Numbered from the stretch's first letter, positions 19,417 through 30,910 are shown. The stretch: DNA of 64,000 nucleotides from Leptospira bandrabouensis (GCF_004770905.1 NZ_RQHT01000012.1:62001-126000), one strand, 5' to 3'. Notes: a model not told the origin generated them from the sequence alone. Translations and numbers: made by a program.

Positions 19417-20676
19417 TTGGACTCTCTTTTTTCACAAAACAAACAAGTTCCATTGGCCCATGCCCTTCGACCCAAGATTTGGTCAGAATTTGTTGGCCAG
19501 GCTCAAGTGGTGCAATCACTAAGAGCCATCACCAAACCCACCTCTATTCTGTTTTACGGCCCACCTGGTTCTGGAAAAACTACCTTAGCACACCTTCTCA
19601 CACAAAGTTGGAGTTTAGAAAAACGTTATTTAAGTTGTGTGACAAGTGGTCTGAAAGAAGTGCGAGAGGTTTTAGAGGAAGCCAAACGTAGGGGAACCAT
19701 TGTTTTGTTTTTGGATGAGATCCACCGTTTTTCTTCCTCCCAACAAGATGCCCTTCTTTCTGCTGTGGAGGAAGGTGAAATCATTCTAATTGCGGCAACC
19801 ACAGAAAATCCAAGTTTTCGTGTGAATAAAGCTCTCCTTTCTCGGATGTTAGTGTACAGGCTCACCACTTTGTCAGAAGAAGAAGAAAACTCGATTTTTG
19901 AAACTTGCCTGACCAAACTCAATCACAAGGGAAAATTTCCAGAGGATTTAAAAAAGGAACTCTTTCGCAGAAGTTCAGGAGATGCCAGAAAACTCCTTGG
20001 GTATCTAGAACGAATTTTAAGTTTTACGGAAGATACGGGAAGTATCGACGAATCTAAGTTAGCTGAAATATTAGGTGAAAATGTAATCTTTTATGATAAA
20101 AACAGTGAAAGCCATTATGATATCATTTCTGCTTTTATCAAATCCCTTCGTGGGAGTGATCCCGATGCTGCCCTTTTTTATTTGGCTCTTATGATCGAAG
20201 GGGGAGAGGACCCACTTTTTATCGCAAGGAGGCTTGTGATTTTTGCCAGTGAGGATGTGGGAAACGCCAGTGTCCATGCCCTTCCGCTGGCCATTGCCAC
20301 TTGGCAGGCTGTGGAACGAGTTGGGATGCCGGAAGGAAGGATTCCCCTTGGCCAATGTACAACTTTTCTTGCTTCGGCACCTAAATCTAACGCAAGTTAT
20401 TTGGCAATTGATAAAGCTTTGCAACTAGTCCGGGAAAGGAAACGAGAGTTTCAAATTCCAAACTATTTGCGTAATGCTCCCACAGCCACCCATAAAAAGG
20501 AAGGGGCTGGAAAGGATTACCAATACCCCCACGATTTCCCGGGGCATTTCCTAAAAGAACGTTATTTTCCCACTGATTTTTATCCAGACATTCCCCAGTT
20601 TTATCATCCGACAAACCAAGGGATGGAAAAGAATTTAAAGGAACAATTGGAGCGTCTTTGGGGGGACCGGTATTGA
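19417..20676 (+). CDS. rarA: Replication-associated recombination AAA+ ATPase RarA
   Basis: 419 residues from the TTG at 19417. The family (RarA/MgsA, Mgs1/WRNIP1) acts at stalled replication forks and single-strand gaps. The N-terminus reads P-L-A-H-A-L-R-P-K-I-W-S-E-F-V-G-Q, the standard opening. Walker A is G-P-P-G-S-G-K-T-T, Walker B is L-F-L-D-E-I-H-R-F. The sensor segment T-T-E-N-P-S-F and the C-terminal MgsA tetramerisation domain (Y-D-I-I-S-A-F-I-K-S-L-R-G-S-D-P-D-A) are clear. An upstream ATG at 19348 would overlap the Cys-rich gene by 68 bases and add unrelated residues, so it was rejected. Confidence 0.94.
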   Translation: MDSLFSQNKQVPLAHALRPKIWSEFVGQAQVVQSLRAITKPTSILFYGPPGSGKTTLAHLLTQSWSLEKRYLSCVTSGLKEVREVLEEAKRRGTIVLFLDEIHRFSSSQQDALLSAVEEGEIILIAATTENPSFRVNKALLSRMLVYRLTTLSEEEENSIFETCLTKLNHKGKFPEDLKKELFRRSSGDARKLLGYLERILSFTEDTGSIDESKLAEILGENVIFYDKNSESHYDIISAFIKSLRGSDPDAALFYLALMIEGGEDPLFIARRLVIFASEDVGNASVHALPLAIATWQAVERVGMPEGRIPLGQCTTFLASAPKSNASYLAIDKALQLVRERKREFQIPNYLRNAPTATHKKEGAGKDYQYPHDFPGHFLKERYFPTDFYPDIPQFYHPTNQGMEKNLKEQLERLWGDRY

Positions 20677-20791
20677 GAATTTATCTCAAATCGGCCGCAA
20701 AAATTACAAACGATCGAAATTAACACGAAAACAAAGGGGAAAATGATTCTCATCTTGACAATCGACCCCACTCGTGAGAGCATTTTCATAC

Positions 20792-21169
20792 ATGGGTTCT
20801 GCACCAGATAGTTTTGCGCCAATACTTTTACAACTTTTGCTCGGAGTCGGTTTTTCCGCTCTGATTTTGACCCTTGCCTTCCTCATCAATCCGAAGAAAA
20901 AATCAAAACCCCAAGATACCTTTGAATGTGGAGTTACCTATTACGGTGATGCGAGAGGACTCTTTAACATTAAGTTCTATCTTGTGGCGGTTCTTTTTAT
21001 CCTCTTCGATATTGAAGCTGTCTTCCTTTATCCTTGGGCAGTGAACTTAATCAGCTTTAAAGAGGCGGGCCTTGGTACCTTCTTTTTAATCGAGATGTTT
21101 TTCTTTTTACTCATACTTGTTGTGGGTCTATACTATATATGGAAAAAGGGAGCACTGGAATGGGATTAA
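20792..21169 (+). CDS. nuoA: NADH-quinone oxidoreductase subunit A
   Basis: 125 residues, three membrane helices. It has [12 protein letters not shown], then [21 protein letters not shown], the defining NuoA loop and helix. The ATG at 20792 is preferred to the GTG at 20774, which would add six unrelated residues. It is the first gene of the complex I operon. A TTGACA at 20755-20760 could be its -35 box, but no good -10 is placed correctly. It overlaps nuoB by 10 bases. Confidence 0.95.
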   Translation: MGSAPDSFAPILLQLLLGVGFSALILTLAFLINPKKKSKPQDTFECGVTYYGDARGLFNIKFYLVAVLFILFDIEAVFLYPWAVNLISFKEAGLGTFFLIEMFFFLLILVVGLYYIWKKGALEWD

Positions 21170-21720
21170 CAGAAACACTATCCAAACCGGGTGAGATGTT
21201 TGGCGATATGTTCCAAGTCGCTACATTGGATAACGTAGTCCAATGGGGGCAAAGTTTTTCATTATGGCCTTATCCTTTTGCCACTGCTTGTTGCGGAATC
21301 GAATACATGAGTACCTCTTGTGCTGATTATGACATCGCTCGTTTCGGTGCAGAACGTCCCTCTTTTTCACCACGCCAAGCAGATATGATTTTGGTTCTTG
21401 GAACCATCACATATAAAATGGCTCCCGTCTTACGCCAGATATACGACCAATTGGCAGAACCTAAATTTGTAATTTCTGTGGGTGCTTGTGCTTCTTCCGG
21501 TGGTATGTTTCACACCTACGGTGTGTTACAAGGTGTCGACCGAATCCTTCCTGTGGATGTATATGTTCCAGGATGTCCTCCAAGACCAGAAGCTCTCCTT
21601 GATGCCCTAGTCAAACTGCAAAAGAAAGTCCAAGGCCAGGGATTAGAAGCGAGACGCCAAGAAGTCATGCGAAAAATCCAAGAAATCAACGAACGCAATA
21701 AACCTCTCGTAGTGGCATGA
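21160..21720 (+). CDS. nuoB: NADH-quinone oxidoreductase subunit B
   Basis: 186 residues from the ATG that overlaps the nuoA stop. NuoB holds cluster N2, the last iron-sulfur centre before quinone. The ligands are visible: [16 protein letters not shown] and V-P-G-C-P-P-R-P-E. The C-terminus is a basic helix. It overlaps nuoC by 4 bases. Confidence 0.97.
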   Translation: MGLTETLSKPGEMFGDMFQVATLDNVVQWGQSFSLWPYPFATACCGIEYMSTSCADYDIARFGAERPSFSPRQADMILVLGTITYKMAPVLRQIYDQLAEPKFVISVGACASSGGMFHTYGVLQGVDRILPVDVYVPGCPPRPEALLDALVKLQKKVQGQGLEARRQEVMRKIQEINERNKPLVVA

Positions 21721-22238
21721 AAGATACAATAACTGAATACTTAAACTCGCGGTTTTCTGAAGTTTTACTCCCGCAAAGGGACATAAACACCAATTTACTT
21801 TATTTTACGATCAAAAAGGAAGCCCTTCCCACCGTCGTACAAACGTTAAAGGATCATCCAGAATTTGCATTCACTTACCTAAATGATCTTACCTCCGTCG
21901 ACTGGCTTGGAAAAAGAGAACCAAGGTTTGAAGTGGTTTACTTACTTCGTTCACCTAAAAACAAACATTTCCGTTTGCAACTACGAGTTCCTGTGGGAGA
22001 AGGGGAAGAGGTTCCAAGCATTGTTAGTATTTTTCCTTCTGCCAATTGGCCTGAGAGAGAAGTGTATGACCTAATGGGAATTCCGTTTTCCAACCACCCG
22101 CAGTTGGAAAGGCTGATTATGCCTGATAACTTTATTGGCCATCCACTTCGTAAAGATTATCCGCTGGAAGGTCCAGGACAAGATTATCTCATTGAAGATT
22201 TACTCACCATTCATGTGAACGAGGATATTGCCGGTTAG
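21717..22238 (+). CDS. nuoC: NADH-quinone oxidoreductase subunit C
   Basis: 173 residues of the 30-kDa subunit of the peripheral arm. The family signature reads [14 protein letters not shown], followed by [20 protein letters not shown]. It is separate from NuoD, not fused as in Escherichia coli. The ATGA overlap with nuoB suggests coupled translation. Confidence 0.96.
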   Translation: MKDTITEYLNSRFSEVLLPQRDINTNLLYFTIKKEALPTVVQTLKDHPEFAFTYLNDLTSVDWLGKREPRFEVVYLLRSPKNKHFRLQLRVPVGEGEEVPSIVSIFPSANWPEREVYDLMGIPFSNHPQLERLIMPDNFIGHPLRKDYPLEGPGQDYLIEDLLTIHVNEDIAG

Positions 22239-22254
22239 GCGGTAGGAAATCATT

Positions 22255-23475
22255 ATGGTAATGTACGAAAAAACAGCCGAACACTTTGGAAAAAAATTCA
22301 AAGACCTACCGGAAGGCCATTTACTGGTTAACTTAGGACCCAGCCACCCCGCCACTCATGGAATTTTACAAAACGTAATCCAAATTGATGGAGAACGTGT
22401 GGTGGATACAGAATCCGTCATTGGGTATGTCCATCGTTGTTTTGAAAAATTAGGAGAACGTTACGATTATAATCAGTTCTTAGTTTGTACTGACCGTATG
22501 AACTACGTATCCACTCCGCTCAACAATATTGGATGGATTCTTACGGTTGAAAAGATGATGCAGATCCAAGTTCCCGAACGTGTTACTTATGTAAGAATGA
22601 TCATCTCTGAACTATCTCGGATCATGGATCATATCATTTGTAATGGAATTATGGGTGTGGACCTTGGTGCATTTTCTGGATTACTCCATTTATTTCATCA
22701 TAGAGAAAATATTTATCAAATTTTAGAAAAGTTAACGGGCGCTAGGCTCACGACTACTTTCTGTCGTGTGGGTGGAATGGAACGTGATATTTATCCCGAG
22801 TTCCAATCCGAAATCAAAACTGTCATCAAAGGTTTGAAACCTGCTTTGGATGAATTCCAAGACCTTCTCATTCGTAATAAAATTTTTAATGAAAGGACGG
22901 CAGGGATTGGTGGTCTCTCTGCAGACCGTGCCATTGCTTACGGATTTTCTGGTCCCAATCTACGTGCGGCCGGTGTTCCTTGGGACGTAAGAAAAGATGA
23001 TCCTTATATGTTCTATGATAAGGTCGATTTTGATATCCCCGTGGGAGAAGATGGATCAGCCCTCGACAGGACTCTCGTTCGTATGGAAGAAATGCGTCAA
23101 TCCATGCGCATCATAGAACAACTCATCGATGGAATTCCAGAAGGCCCGTATCATGCAGATGTTCCCCACACTTTCCTTCCGCCGAAAGATCGTGTGTATC
23201 ACAATATGGAAGAACTCATTTACCATTTTAAAATCATTATGCACGGAGTGAAGGTGCCTCCGGGAGAATACTATATGTCGACCGAGGCAGCCAACGGTGA
23301 ACTCGGTTTTTATGTAGTATCAGAAGGTGAAAAATCTCCTTGGAGAGTGCATGTCAGACGTCCTTGTTTTTGGTATTACCAGGCGTTCCCTGAACTTGTC
23401 AAAGGGGGCTTACTTGCGGATACCATTGCCACCATGTCTTCACTCAATGTCATTGCAGGGGAGTTGGATTGTTAA
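22255..23475 (+). CDS. nuoD: NADH-quinone oxidoreductase subunit D
   Basis: 406 residues of the 49-kDa subunit, which forms the quinone pocket with NuoB. It has [11 protein letters not shown] near the N-terminus, the loop carrying the quinone-site His, and later [11 protein letters not shown] and [12 protein letters not shown] at the C-terminus. An alternative ATG two codons later (22261) is possible. Its stop overlaps the nuoE start (TAATG). Confidence 0.97.
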   Translation: MVMYEKTAEHFGKKFKDLPEGHLLVNLGPSHPATHGILQNVIQIDGERVVDTESVIGYVHRCFEKLGERYDYNQFLVCTDRMNYVSTPLNNIGWILTVEKMMQIQVPERVTYVRMIISELSRIMDHIICNGIMGVDLGAFSGLLHLFHHRENIYQILEKLTGARLTTTFCRVGGMERDIYPEFQSEIKTVIKGLKPALDEFQDLLIRNKIFNERTAGIGGLSADRAIAYGFSGPNLRAAGVPWDVRKDDPYMFYDKVDFDIPVGEDGSALDRTLVRMEEMRQSMRIIEQLIDGIPEGPYHADVPHTFLPPKDRVYHNMEELIYHFKIIMHGVKVPPGEYYMSTEAANGELGFYVVSEGEKSPWRVHVRRPCFWYYQAFPELVKGGLLADTIATMSSLNVIAGELDC

Positions 23476-23963
23476 TGGCTTATCAATTTTCACAAGATTC
23501 AGAAAAGCGTTTCCAGAGGTTGATTCCTCAGTTTCCGAGTAAACGTTCGTTAATTTTGCCCTGTCTTTTTTTATTACAAGCTGACAAAGGTTTTGTGGAC
23601 CAGGAAGGGATGCAGTACATTGCAGATCGGATTGGTGATCCGGTATCCCTTGCTCATGTGCATGGGGTTGCTACTTTTTACACCATGTACAACAAAAAAC
23701 CGGTGGGAAAGTTGCACATTCAAATTTGTGGAAATATCTCTTGTTACCTTGCTGGTTCCGATTCCATCACCGAACATGTATGTTCCAAGTTAGGGATTAA
23801 ACCGGGTGAAACCACAAGTGATAAAAAATTCACCGTTGATGAAGTGCAGTGCCTTGGTGCTTGTGGGTTTGGGCCAGTGGCCCAAATCAACGACAAATAT
23901 TATGAAAACCTAACACCGGAATCAATCGAAGCCATTCTTTCCGAATTGGAAAAGCAGGTATAA
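23475..23963 (+). CDS. nuoE: NADH-quinone oxidoreductase subunit E
   Basis: 162 residues of the 24-kDa subunit that carries the N1a [2Fe-2S] cluster next to NuoF. The thioredoxin-like domain has the ligands C-G-N-I-S-C and, further on, C-L-G-A-C-G. The ATG at 23475 overlaps the nuoD stop codon; a TTG two codons earlier was rejected. nuoF follows after one base. Confidence 0.95.
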   Translation: MAYQFSQDSEKRFQRLIPQFPSKRSLILPCLFLLQADKGFVDQEGMQYIADRIGDPVSLAHVHGVATFYTMYNKKPVGKLHIQICGNISCYLAGSDSITEHVCSKLGIKPGETTSDKKFTVDEVQCLGACGFGPVAQINDKYYENLTPESIEAILSELEKQV

Positions 23964-23964
23964 A

Positions 23965-25236
23965 ATGGGATTAAAAACACTTCTCACAACTCATGTTGGT
24001 GCTGCTGATTCTCATACTTTAAACCATTACCGGTCTGTCGGCGGATACGAAAGCCAAAAAAAGGCACTGACGGAAATGACCGCAGAACAAATTGTAAACG
24101 ATGTTAAGAACTCTGGTTTACGGGGTCGCGGTGGTGCCGGTTTTCCTACGGGAAACAAATGGGGCTTCATTCCAAAAACCGACAAACCCAAATACTTAAT
24201 TTGTAATGGGGATGAAGGCGAACCGGGAACCTTTAAAGACCGACTTTTAATCGAAAAATTCCCCCATATGCTGATTGAAGGGATGGTCATTGCTGCCAAA
24301 GCAATCGACTCCCACCAAGGTTATATTTACATTCGAGGTGAGTTCCATAAGGGGATTCGTATCGTCGAAGAAGCAGTCGAAGAAGCATACAAAGCTGGCC
24401 TTCTTGGAAAAAATATCTTAGGCCTTGGTTATGATTTTGATTTGGCTGTGTATTCCGGAGCAGGTGCTTATATCTGCGGAGAAGAATCAGCTCTCATCAA
24501 TTCCCTTGAGGGAAGGAGGGGCCATCCAAGATTAAAACCTCCTTTTCCAGCTGTATCTGGTCTTTATGCATGTCCTACCGTTGTGAACAATGTGGAAACA
24601 TTTTGTAATGTTCCGCATATCATTCGTATGACGGGAGAAGAATATAAAAAAATCGGAACAGAAAAATCACCGGGAACCAGGCTTTTTGCTGTCAGCGGAC
24701 ATGTGAAAAAACCAGGGATTTATGAAGTCGAAATGGGAACTCCCATGAAAGAACTCATTTACGATATCTGTGGTGGGATTAAAAACGATGGAACCCTCAA
24801 AGCAGTGATTCCAGGAGGAAGTTCTTCTCCCATTCTCACAGCAGAAGAGGCCATGACTGCCACTATGGATTATGAATCCATAGCTTCTCTCAAATCCATG
24901 TTAGGTTCCGGGGCTGTCATCATTCTTTCCGAATCGGCAGATCTTGTGGAAACCACATACCGATTGGCAGAGTTTTACTCACATGAATCCTGTGGTCAAT
25001 GTACGCCTTGTCGGGAAGGTACACATTGGGTAAAAGACCTTCTCCATAAAATTAAAGTCGGAGAAGGAACAGAAAAAGATGTAGAACTCATTTTTTCTTT
25101 GTCTAGGAATATGGAAGGTGGAACCACCATCTGTCCGTTAGCGGATGCTTGTGTTATGGCAGTCCGTCCAACGATGACAAAGTTTAAAGGGGAGTTCTCG
25201 ACTCGATTGAAAAAGGAAGTGAGCATCTCTCACTAA
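23965..25236 (+). CDS. nuoF: NADH-quinone oxidoreductase subunit F (NADH/FMN site)
   Basis: 423 residues. This subunit oxidises NADH through FMN and cluster N3. The FMN/NADH region begins [16 protein letters not shown] and continues with [13 protein letters not shown]. The N3 ligands are in [12 protein letters not shown] plus the downstream T-I-C-P-L-A-D. In most operons nuoG follows; here the next gene is nuoH. Confidence 0.97.
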   Translation: MGLKTLLTTHVGAADSHTLNHYRSVGGYESQKKALTEMTAEQIVNDVKNSGLRGRGGAGFPTGNKWGFIPKTDKPKYLICNGDEGEPGTFKDRLLIEKFPHMLIEGMVIAAKAIDSHQGYIYIRGEFHKGIRIVEEAVEEAYKAGLLGKNILGLGYDFDLAVYSGAGAYICGEESALINSLEGRRGHPRLKPPFPAVSGLYACPTVVNNVETFCNVPHIIRMTGEEYKKIGTEKSPGTRLFAVSGHVKKPGIYEVEMGTPMKELIYDICGGIKNDGTLKAVIPGGSSSPILTAEEAMTATMDYESIASLKSMLGSGAVIILSESADLVETTYRLAEFYSHESCGQCTPCREGTHWVKDLLHKIKVGEGTEKDVELIFSLSRNMEGGTTICPLADACVMAVRPTMTKFKGEFSTRLKKEVSISH

Positions 25237-25252
25237 AGGTCATCGAAACATT

Positions 25253-26323
25253 ATGGACTGGGCTCTAATACTTGCTTGGGGAATTAAAATCCTCTCATTA
25301 TTTTTTATCATTTTAACGGGTGTGGCCTATTACACACTCGCCGAACGTAAGTTTGCTGGATTTATCCAGGATCGTCCGGGCCCCAACCGTGCCGGAATTT
25401 TTGGACTTTTCCAACCTCTTGCTGACGGAATCAAATTCATCGCTAAAGAAGAAATTTTTCCAAAAAACGTATCCAAAGGGATGTATCTTTTGGCTCCTAC
25501 CATCTCCATGACTTGTGCCATTATGGCCTGGGCTGTGATTCCTTTTGGGGGAAGTCTTCCGGCACCGGAGTGGCTTATGGCTCTTACCGGTATTACAACG
25601 ATTGATTTACAAATTGCTAATCCCGATTCAGGGGTATTATACATGCTTGCTATCTCTTCTCTTTCTGTGTATGGGATTATGATTGCGGGTTGGTCTAGTA
25701 ACAACAAATACTCGTTACTTGGTGGAGTTCGTTCTACGGCTCAGATGATTAGTTACGAACTTCCTATGGGACTTTCCATTGTTGTGATTGTGATTATGAC
25801 TGGATCTCTCAAACTAACAGACATTAGTGATTCCCAAAAAGATATGTGGAATATTTTATCTCCCCCTGGGTTTGTTGCCTTTTTTATTTATGTGACGGCG
25901 ATGTTTGCCGAAACCAATCGCCTTCCTTTTGACCTTGCGGAAGCGGAATCGGAACTTGTTGTGGGTTTTCATACTGAGTATGGAGCATTTAAGTTCGCCC
26001 TCTTCTTTTTAGCTGAATACATGAATATGATCACCATGTCTTGTCTTACCACCTTACTCTTTTTTGGTGGATACAATGTTCCGTTTCAATTAGGTGCCGG
26101 TTCTCCTTACCAAGCATTTTATGGACTTGGGTTTTTTATTTTAAAAGTGTTATTCTTTGCCTTTTTGTTTATTTGGGTTCGTTGGACCCTCCCTCGTTTT
26201 CGTTATGACCAATTGATGAAACTGGGTTGGAAAAAAATGATCCCTTGGGGACTTTTTGCAGTGATGTTTGCGGCCATTTACACGGTTTATTGGAAAGAAG
26301 GATGGATGAAATTATTTATATGA
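25253..26323 (+). CDS. nuoH: NADH-quinone oxidoreductase subunit H
   Basis: 356 residues, about eight membrane helices. It couples the quinone site to the membrane arm. Conserved loops are present: [19 protein letters not shown] near the N-terminus and [21 protein letters not shown] in the middle. It directly follows nuoF; no nuoG lies before it and no nuoI after it. It overlaps nuoJ by 4 bases. Confidence 0.97.
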   Translation: MDWALILAWGIKILSLFFIILTGVAYYTLAERKFAGFIQDRPGPNRAGIFGLFQPLADGIKFIAKEEIFPKNVSKGMYLLAPTISMTCAIMAWAVIPFGGSLPAPEWLMALTGITTIDLQIANPDSGVLYMLAISSLSVYGIMIAGWSSNNKYSLLGGVRSTAQMISYELPMGLSIVVIVIMTGSLKLTDISDSQKDMWNILSPPGFVAFFIYVTAMFAETNRLPFDLAEAESELVVGFHTEYGAFKFALFFLAEYMNMITMSCLTTLLFFGGYNVPFQLGAGSPYQAFYGLGFFILKVLFFAFLFIWVRWTLPRFRYDQLMKLGWKKMIPWGLFAVMFAAIYTVYWKEGWMKLFI

Positions 26324-26919
26324 ACATAGAATCTTCTCCTTCCTTTTTATTATTTATCTTTTTTGGAACAGTGACTGTGGTGACTGCTCTTAGTGTGATC
26401 TTCCAGAAAAATCCTGTGGTATCAGCGGTATCTCTTGTTTTTACCTTCTTTTCTTTGGCAGGCATTTACGGAATTATGGGAGCTTTGTTCATAGCCACCA
26501 TGCAGGTGTTAGTGTATGCAGGCGCCATTATGGTTCTTATCGTTTTTGTTTTGATGTTACTTTCACAAAGAACAGAAACCTTGTCTCGATATAGAAAACA
26601 CCCAATCCGTTTGGTTTTACTTTCTCTTTTTGCATTAGGTTTTTTCTTTTTATTGTATAGTGCTCTCACAACAGGAGTTCCTCATTCTGAACAAAAGGGA
26701 AAAGGTTATGAACTCACTGAGTATTCCTTTCCCATCCAAGGAACGGGAACCGTAAATACAAAAGGGAACGTAGCCACTGTCGGTGCTTCCACTTATTTGG
26801 ACTATTTACTTCCTTTTGAAATGATCTCCATCTTACTTCTCGTAGCAGTTCTTGGGGCAGTGATCCTTGCCAAAAAAAGACTCACAGAAGTGGAACAAAC
26901 CAAGGACAACGTTTTATGA
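26320..26919 (+). CDS. nuoJ: NADH-quinone oxidoreductase subunit J
   Basis: 199 residues, five membrane helices. The helix with the pi-bulge reads [19 protein letters not shown], a clear NuoJ signature. The ATG at 26320 overlaps the nuoH stop as ATGA; longer frames upstream run inside nuoH and were rejected. It overlaps nuoK by 4 bases. Confidence 0.95.
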   Translation: MNIESSPSFLLFIFFGTVTVVTALSVIFQKNPVVSAVSLVFTFFSLAGIYGIMGALFIATMQVLVYAGAIMVLIVFVLMLLSQRTETLSRYRKHPIRLVLLSLFALGFFFLLYSALTTGVPHSEQKGKGYELTEYSFPIQGTGTVNTKGNVATVGASTYLDYLLPFEMISILLLVAVLGAVILAKKRLTEVEQTKDNVL

Positions 26920-27236
26920 ACCAATTCATTAATGACATTCCTGTTTCCTACATATTAGGTCTTGCTGGAATCTTGTTTTCCATTGGCGTACTTGGAATTC
27001 TTATTCGAAGAAACATCGTCATCATCTTTATGTCAGTGGAACTCATTTTAAATTCTGTGAATTTAGTGTTTGTTACTTTTTCCAAAGCCCTTTCTCATAT
27101 TTCAGGGGAAACCATTGTTTTCTTTGTGATGGCAATTGCTGCGGCAGAAGCGGCTGTGGGACTGGCGCTTGTGATTGCCATTTTCCGGCATAAAAAATCC
27201 ACCAATGTGGATGAACTCCAATCGATGAGATGGTAA
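26916..27236 (+). CDS. nuoK: NADH-quinone oxidoreductase subunit K
   Basis: 106 residues, three membrane helices, including the conserved membrane Glu in [12 protein letters not shown] and a second acidic residue in [10 protein letters not shown]. These belong to the proton-channel set of complex I. It starts within the nuoJ stop (ATGA). Confidence 0.97.
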   Translation: MNQFINDIPVSYILGLAGILFSIGVLGILIRRNIVIIFMSVELILNSVNLVFVTFSKALSHISGETIVFFVMAIAAAEAAVGLALVIAIFRHKKSTNVDELQSMRW

Positions 27237-27240
27237 TCCT

Positions 27241-29169
27241 ATGTTAGATTTATTCCCGTTAGTTGTCCTTCTTCCTCTCCTTGGTTTTTTACACAACGGT
27301 CTTTTAAAAGATCGGATCCCTCATAGGTTTGCCGGTGCCATTGGGACTTTGGCTGTGTTCATTCCATTCCTTATCACCTTAGGTGCGTTTAACGAATTTA
27401 GACCAATGGAAAGAACCGCACCACATTTGGTTCCTGTTTTTGACTGGATTGTCGTTGGTAATTTTAAGTCTTCTTTTGGTTACCAAATCGACCAACTTTC
27501 TCTTTATATGACTCTCATCATCACAGGCATTGGATCTCTCATCCATTTATACTCGATGGGTTATATGAAAGGGAATGCGGGATATAACCGATTTTTTGCC
27601 TATTTGAATTTGTTTATATTTTGTATGTTAAACTTAGTTCTCAGTGACAACCTAGTGCTTACCTTTCTTGGTTGGGAAGGGGTGGGCTTGTCTTCTTATT
27701 TACTGATAGGGTTTGACTACGATAAAAGTTCTGCAGCCGAAGCGGGGATGAAAGCATACATCCTAAACCGAATAGGGGATGTTGGTTTTATTTTAGGCAC
27801 GGGGTTTTTGTTTTGGTTAGGTGGTAGTTTACAATACTTACAACTCCAAACCAATTTAAGTGAAATGAGTGAGTTTGCAAATTATGCAAACATTGTAGCA
27901 CTTTTCTTTTTTATTGCAGCTATGGGTAAGTCAGCCCAAATTCCTTTGTATGTTTGGTTGCCTGATGCGATGGCAGGTCCCACTCCTGTTTCTGCTCTCA
28001 TCCATGCGGCGACAATGGTAACGGCGGGGATATTTCTCATTGCTAGACTTAACTTTGTATTTTTACTCGCACCGGAAACTTCTCTTTTCATCGCCATCAT
28101 TGGTGCAGTGACCGCACTTTTTGCCGCCACCATTGGAACTTTACAAAACGATATCAAAAAAATTCTAGCTTACTCAACAGTTTCACAACTTGGATTTATG
28201 TTTCTTGCCATGGGTAGCATGAGTTATGTGGCAGGACTTTTCCACTTAATGACACATGCGTTTTTTAAAGCCTTATTGTTTCTTGGTGCAGGTTCAGTGA
28301 TTCACGCCCTCCACCACGAACAAAACATCAAACATATGGGTAGACTTTTCGGAAAAATCAAAGTCACTTCTTTTACTTTTTTACTGGGAACTCTAGCCAT
28401 TGCAGGATTTTTTCCTTTCTCTGGATTTTTCTCCAAAGATTTAATTTTAGAAAAAACATACACCTACGGTGCGTTTGGTTCTATCCTTTGGACCATGGGT
28501 ATTGTAGCTGCCTTTTTCACTTCGTTTTATATGTTCCGACTTGTCTTTGTTGTATTCTTTGGAAAAGACAACACGGACTCACATCACAAAGTTCATGAAT
28601 CTCCTTGGACCATGACCTTGCCACTTGTACTTCTTGCAACCGGCGCCGTGGTCGCCGGGTTTTTACAGACTCCACATTTCTTTTTACATATTGATGCTTT
28701 AGAAAGATTTTTTGCTCCTGTTTTGTCAAAAGGGTATGAATTGGCTTCTCTTCATGGAACTCTAGCAGAACACAAGAGTCTGGTTCATGACGTAGAACTT
28801 TCATTAGCTGGGTTTTCTGTAGGAATTGCCACAATTGGTCTGATCCTTGCCTATTTCCTTTATCAAAGAAAACAAAGCCCCATTCTGGAAGAACATACAG
28901 GGTTTCGAAAGATTCTATTTCACAAATACTATATCGATGAAATCTATGATTTTCTATTTGTAAGGCCCTTTCTCTTTTTATCGAAAGGAGTGGCTTTCTT
29001 TTTTGATACCAAGATCCTCGATCGATTCTTTTTGGGAATTGGAGGGAGTTTTGGTGTGATTGCCAATGGTTTACGAAGGCTCCAATCAGGATTTATTGGC
29101 GATTACGCCTTGTATGTTGTCATTGGTACATTTTGTATTTTAGTGTATCTATTAACGAGGGGGGTGTAA
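27241..29169 (+). CDS. nuoL: NADH-quinone oxidoreductase subunit L
   Basis: 642 residues, an antiporter-like proton-pumping subunit with about 16 helices and the long lateral helix at the C-terminus. Signatures: F-L-G-W-E-G-V-G-L-S-S-Y-L-L-I-G-F with its functional Glu, then M-G-K-S-A-Q-I-P-L-Y-V-W-L-P-D-A-M and P-V-S-A-L-I-H-A-A-T-M-V. Starts 4 bases after nuoK. Confidence 0.97.
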   Translation: MLDLFPLVVLLPLLGFLHNGLLKDRIPHRFAGAIGTLAVFIPFLITLGAFNEFRPMERTAPHLVPVFDWIVVGNFKSSFGYQIDQLSLYMTLIITGIGSLIHLYSMGYMKGNAGYNRFFAYLNLFIFCMLNLVLSDNLVLTFLGWEGVGLSSYLLIGFDYDKSSAAEAGMKAYILNRIGDVGFILGTGFLFWLGGSLQYLQLQTNLSEMSEFANYANIVALFFFIAAMGKSAQIPLYVWLPDAMAGPTPVSALIHAATMVTAGIFLIARLNFVFLLAPETSLFIAIIGAVTALFAATIGTLQNDIKKILAYSTVSQLGFMFLAMGSMSYVAGLFHLMTHAFFKALLFLGAGSVIHALHHEQNIKHMGRLFGKIKVTSFTFLLGTLAIAGFFPFSGFFSKDLILEKTYTYGAFGSILWTMGIVAAFFTSFYMFRLVFVVFFGKDNTDSHHKVHESPWTMTLPLVLLATGAVVAGFLQTPHFFLHIDALERFFAPVLSKGYELASLHGTLAEHKSLVHDVELSLAGFSVGIATIGLILAYFLYQRKQSPILEEHTGFRKILFHKYYIDEIYDFLFVRPFLFLSKGVAFFFDTKILDRFFLGIGGSFGVIANGLRRLQSGFIGDYALYVVIGTFCILVYLLTRGV

Positions 29170-29170
29170 G

Positions 29171-30910
29171 GTGCCGGAACAAATTTTATCGATCATTATC
29201 TTTTTACCAATTCTTTCCTCTTTACTCATTGTATTCCAAAAACGAGTAGGGGCAGTTGTTGTCATCTCAGCACTTTCGTCTGCATTTACAACCATCCTGT
29301 CTGTAGGGCTCTTTTTCTTTTTTGATTCCACTAAGTCAGGATTACAATTTGTCCATTGGATTCCTGATTGGATTCTATCGGGCAAACTGAGTGTTGATTA
29401 CCATGTTGGGCTTGATGGGATTTCTCTTCTTTTATTTGCCTTAACTGCCTTTATGTTTTTTCTTTCGAGTATTGCCTCTTGGTCCAACATTCCAAAGAAA
29501 ATCAAAGAATTCCATATTTGTTTACTTGTTTTGGAAACAGCAGTCCTTGGGGTTTTTGCTGCCGGTAACCTTGTCCTCTATTATGTATTTTGGGAACTTA
29601 TGGTATTACCAATGGTTCTTATGATTGGAATTTGGGGTGGGGAAGAAAGAACCAAAGCTGCTTTAAAATACTTTTTATTTTCTATGGCTGGCTCCTTGTT
29701 TATGTTAGGTGGTATACTCACCCTATATTTTAAAACAGGAAAAACATCGATTGAATCTTTGTCTACAGCAAGTCTTGGAATGTATTCCGAACCCCTGCAA
29801 TGGTTTTTGTTTTTTAGTTTTTTTCTTGCATTTGCGATCAAAATCCCACTATTCCCATTCCATACTTGGATGCCGGATGTCCATACTCAGGCACCTACTG
29901 TTGGTTCTGTGGACTTAGCGGGTGTATTACTTAAAATCGGGGCATACGGGTTCATACGATTTTGTATTCCTTTTTTCCCAGAACCCAGTTTACTTTCTCA
30001 AAATTGGATCCAAATCCTTGCAGTCATTGGTATCGTTTATGGTTCGATGGCGGCACTTGTCCAAACTGATATCAAACGGATCATTGCTTATAGTTCCCTT
30101 TCTCATTTAGGATTTTGTATCTTGGGCCTCTTCTCTTTTACCAACGAAGGAGTTGTGGGTGGAATGTTACAAATGGTATCTCACGGGATATCCACTGGGA
30201 TGATCTTTCTTATGATTGGGATGATTTATGAAAGAGCTCATACACGAAATATTGCCGAGTTTGGTGGACTTGCTAGTCAGATGCCTGTGTTCTCCACTTT
30301 TTTTCTCATAGCAGTATTGTCTTCTGTGGGACTTCCGGGAACCAATGGATTTGTAGGTGAGTTTCTCATTCTTATGGGAGCTATTAAATCCAATCTTTGG
30401 CTTGGTGGCATTGCCGCAACAGGTGTGGTTCTTGGAGCTCTTTATTTACTCTGGTTTGTAAAACGATTCCTATTTGGAGTGAGTAAAACCATCCAAGCAA
30501 AACCATATAAAGATTTAACCTTTAGAGAAGTGGGAATTTTATCGCCCCTTGTTTTCTTTATTTTCTGGATTGGAATTTATCCCAAACCATTTTTAGAAAT
30601 TTTACAATCTTCCTCCCATGTATATTTGAATTCAGCATCGATACAATCCATAACAGAAAGAAAGGACATACAAAAAGATTTCCTTGGTGGAAATGTAAGT
30701 CGGCAATTTTCGGATTATACAAGTTTAGGAAAAGAACCATTATCCTTTGAAGAAAGGTTGGGATCTTTTCAATCGAAGTATGCACTTCCTACTTTTCTTT
30801 CTGTGAAAGAAAACAAACCGAATCTGAATGAAAACTTGGACAATTTGGAAAAGTCCATTGAGTCCGATTTTGACTTGGAACCAATCCAAAAAGAGACAAT
30901 AGGAAACTAA
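29171..30910 (+). CDS. nuoM: NADH-quinone oxidoreductase subunit M
   Basis: 579 residues, proton-pumping antiporter-like subunit. Motifs: Y-V-F-W-E-L-M-V-L-P-M, A-F-A-I-K-I-P-L-F-P-F-H-T-W-M-P-D-V-H and a P-G-T-N-G-F-V-G-E-F loop. It is about 70 residues longer than typical NuoM. The extra part is a hydrophilic C-terminal tail (about residues 480-579) without membrane character. The start is GTG, right after the nuoL stop. Confidence 0.95.
   Translation: MPEQILSIIIFLPILSSLLIVFQKRVGAVVVISALSSAFTTILSVGLFFFFDSTKSGLQFVHWIPDWILSGKLSVDYHVGLDGISLLLFALTAFMFFLSSIASWSNIPKKIKEFHICLLVLETAVLGVFAAGNLVLYYVFWELMVLPMVLMIGIWGGEERTKAALKYFLFSMAGSLFMLGGILTLYFKTGKTSIESLSTASLGMYSEPLQWFLFFSFFLAFAIKIPLFPFHTWMPDVHTQAPTVGSVDLAGVLLKIGAYGFIRFCIPFFPEPSLLSQNWIQILAVIGIVYGSMAALVQTDIKRIIAYSSLSHLGFCILGLFSFTNEGVVGGMLQMVSHGISTGMIFLMIGMIYERAHTRNIAEFGGLASQMPVFSTFFLIAVLSSVGLPGTNGFVGEFLILMGAIKSNLWLGGIAATGVVLGALYLLWFVKRFLFGVSKTIQAKPYKDLTFREVGILSPLVFFIFWIGIYPKPFLEILQSSSHVYLNSASIQSITERKDIQKDFLGGNVSRQFSDYTSLGKEPLSFEERLGSFQSKYALPTFLSVKENKPNLNENLDNLEKSIESDFDLEPIQKETIGN

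Noticed and set aside
20673..20689. TTGAGA/TCTCAA hairpin at the rarA stop as terminator
   Set aside because: Only 6 bp, AT-rich and without a T-run.
20755..20791. TTGACA as promoter of the nuo operon
   Set aside because: No acceptable -10 box lies 16-18 bases downstream, so the promoter was not listed.
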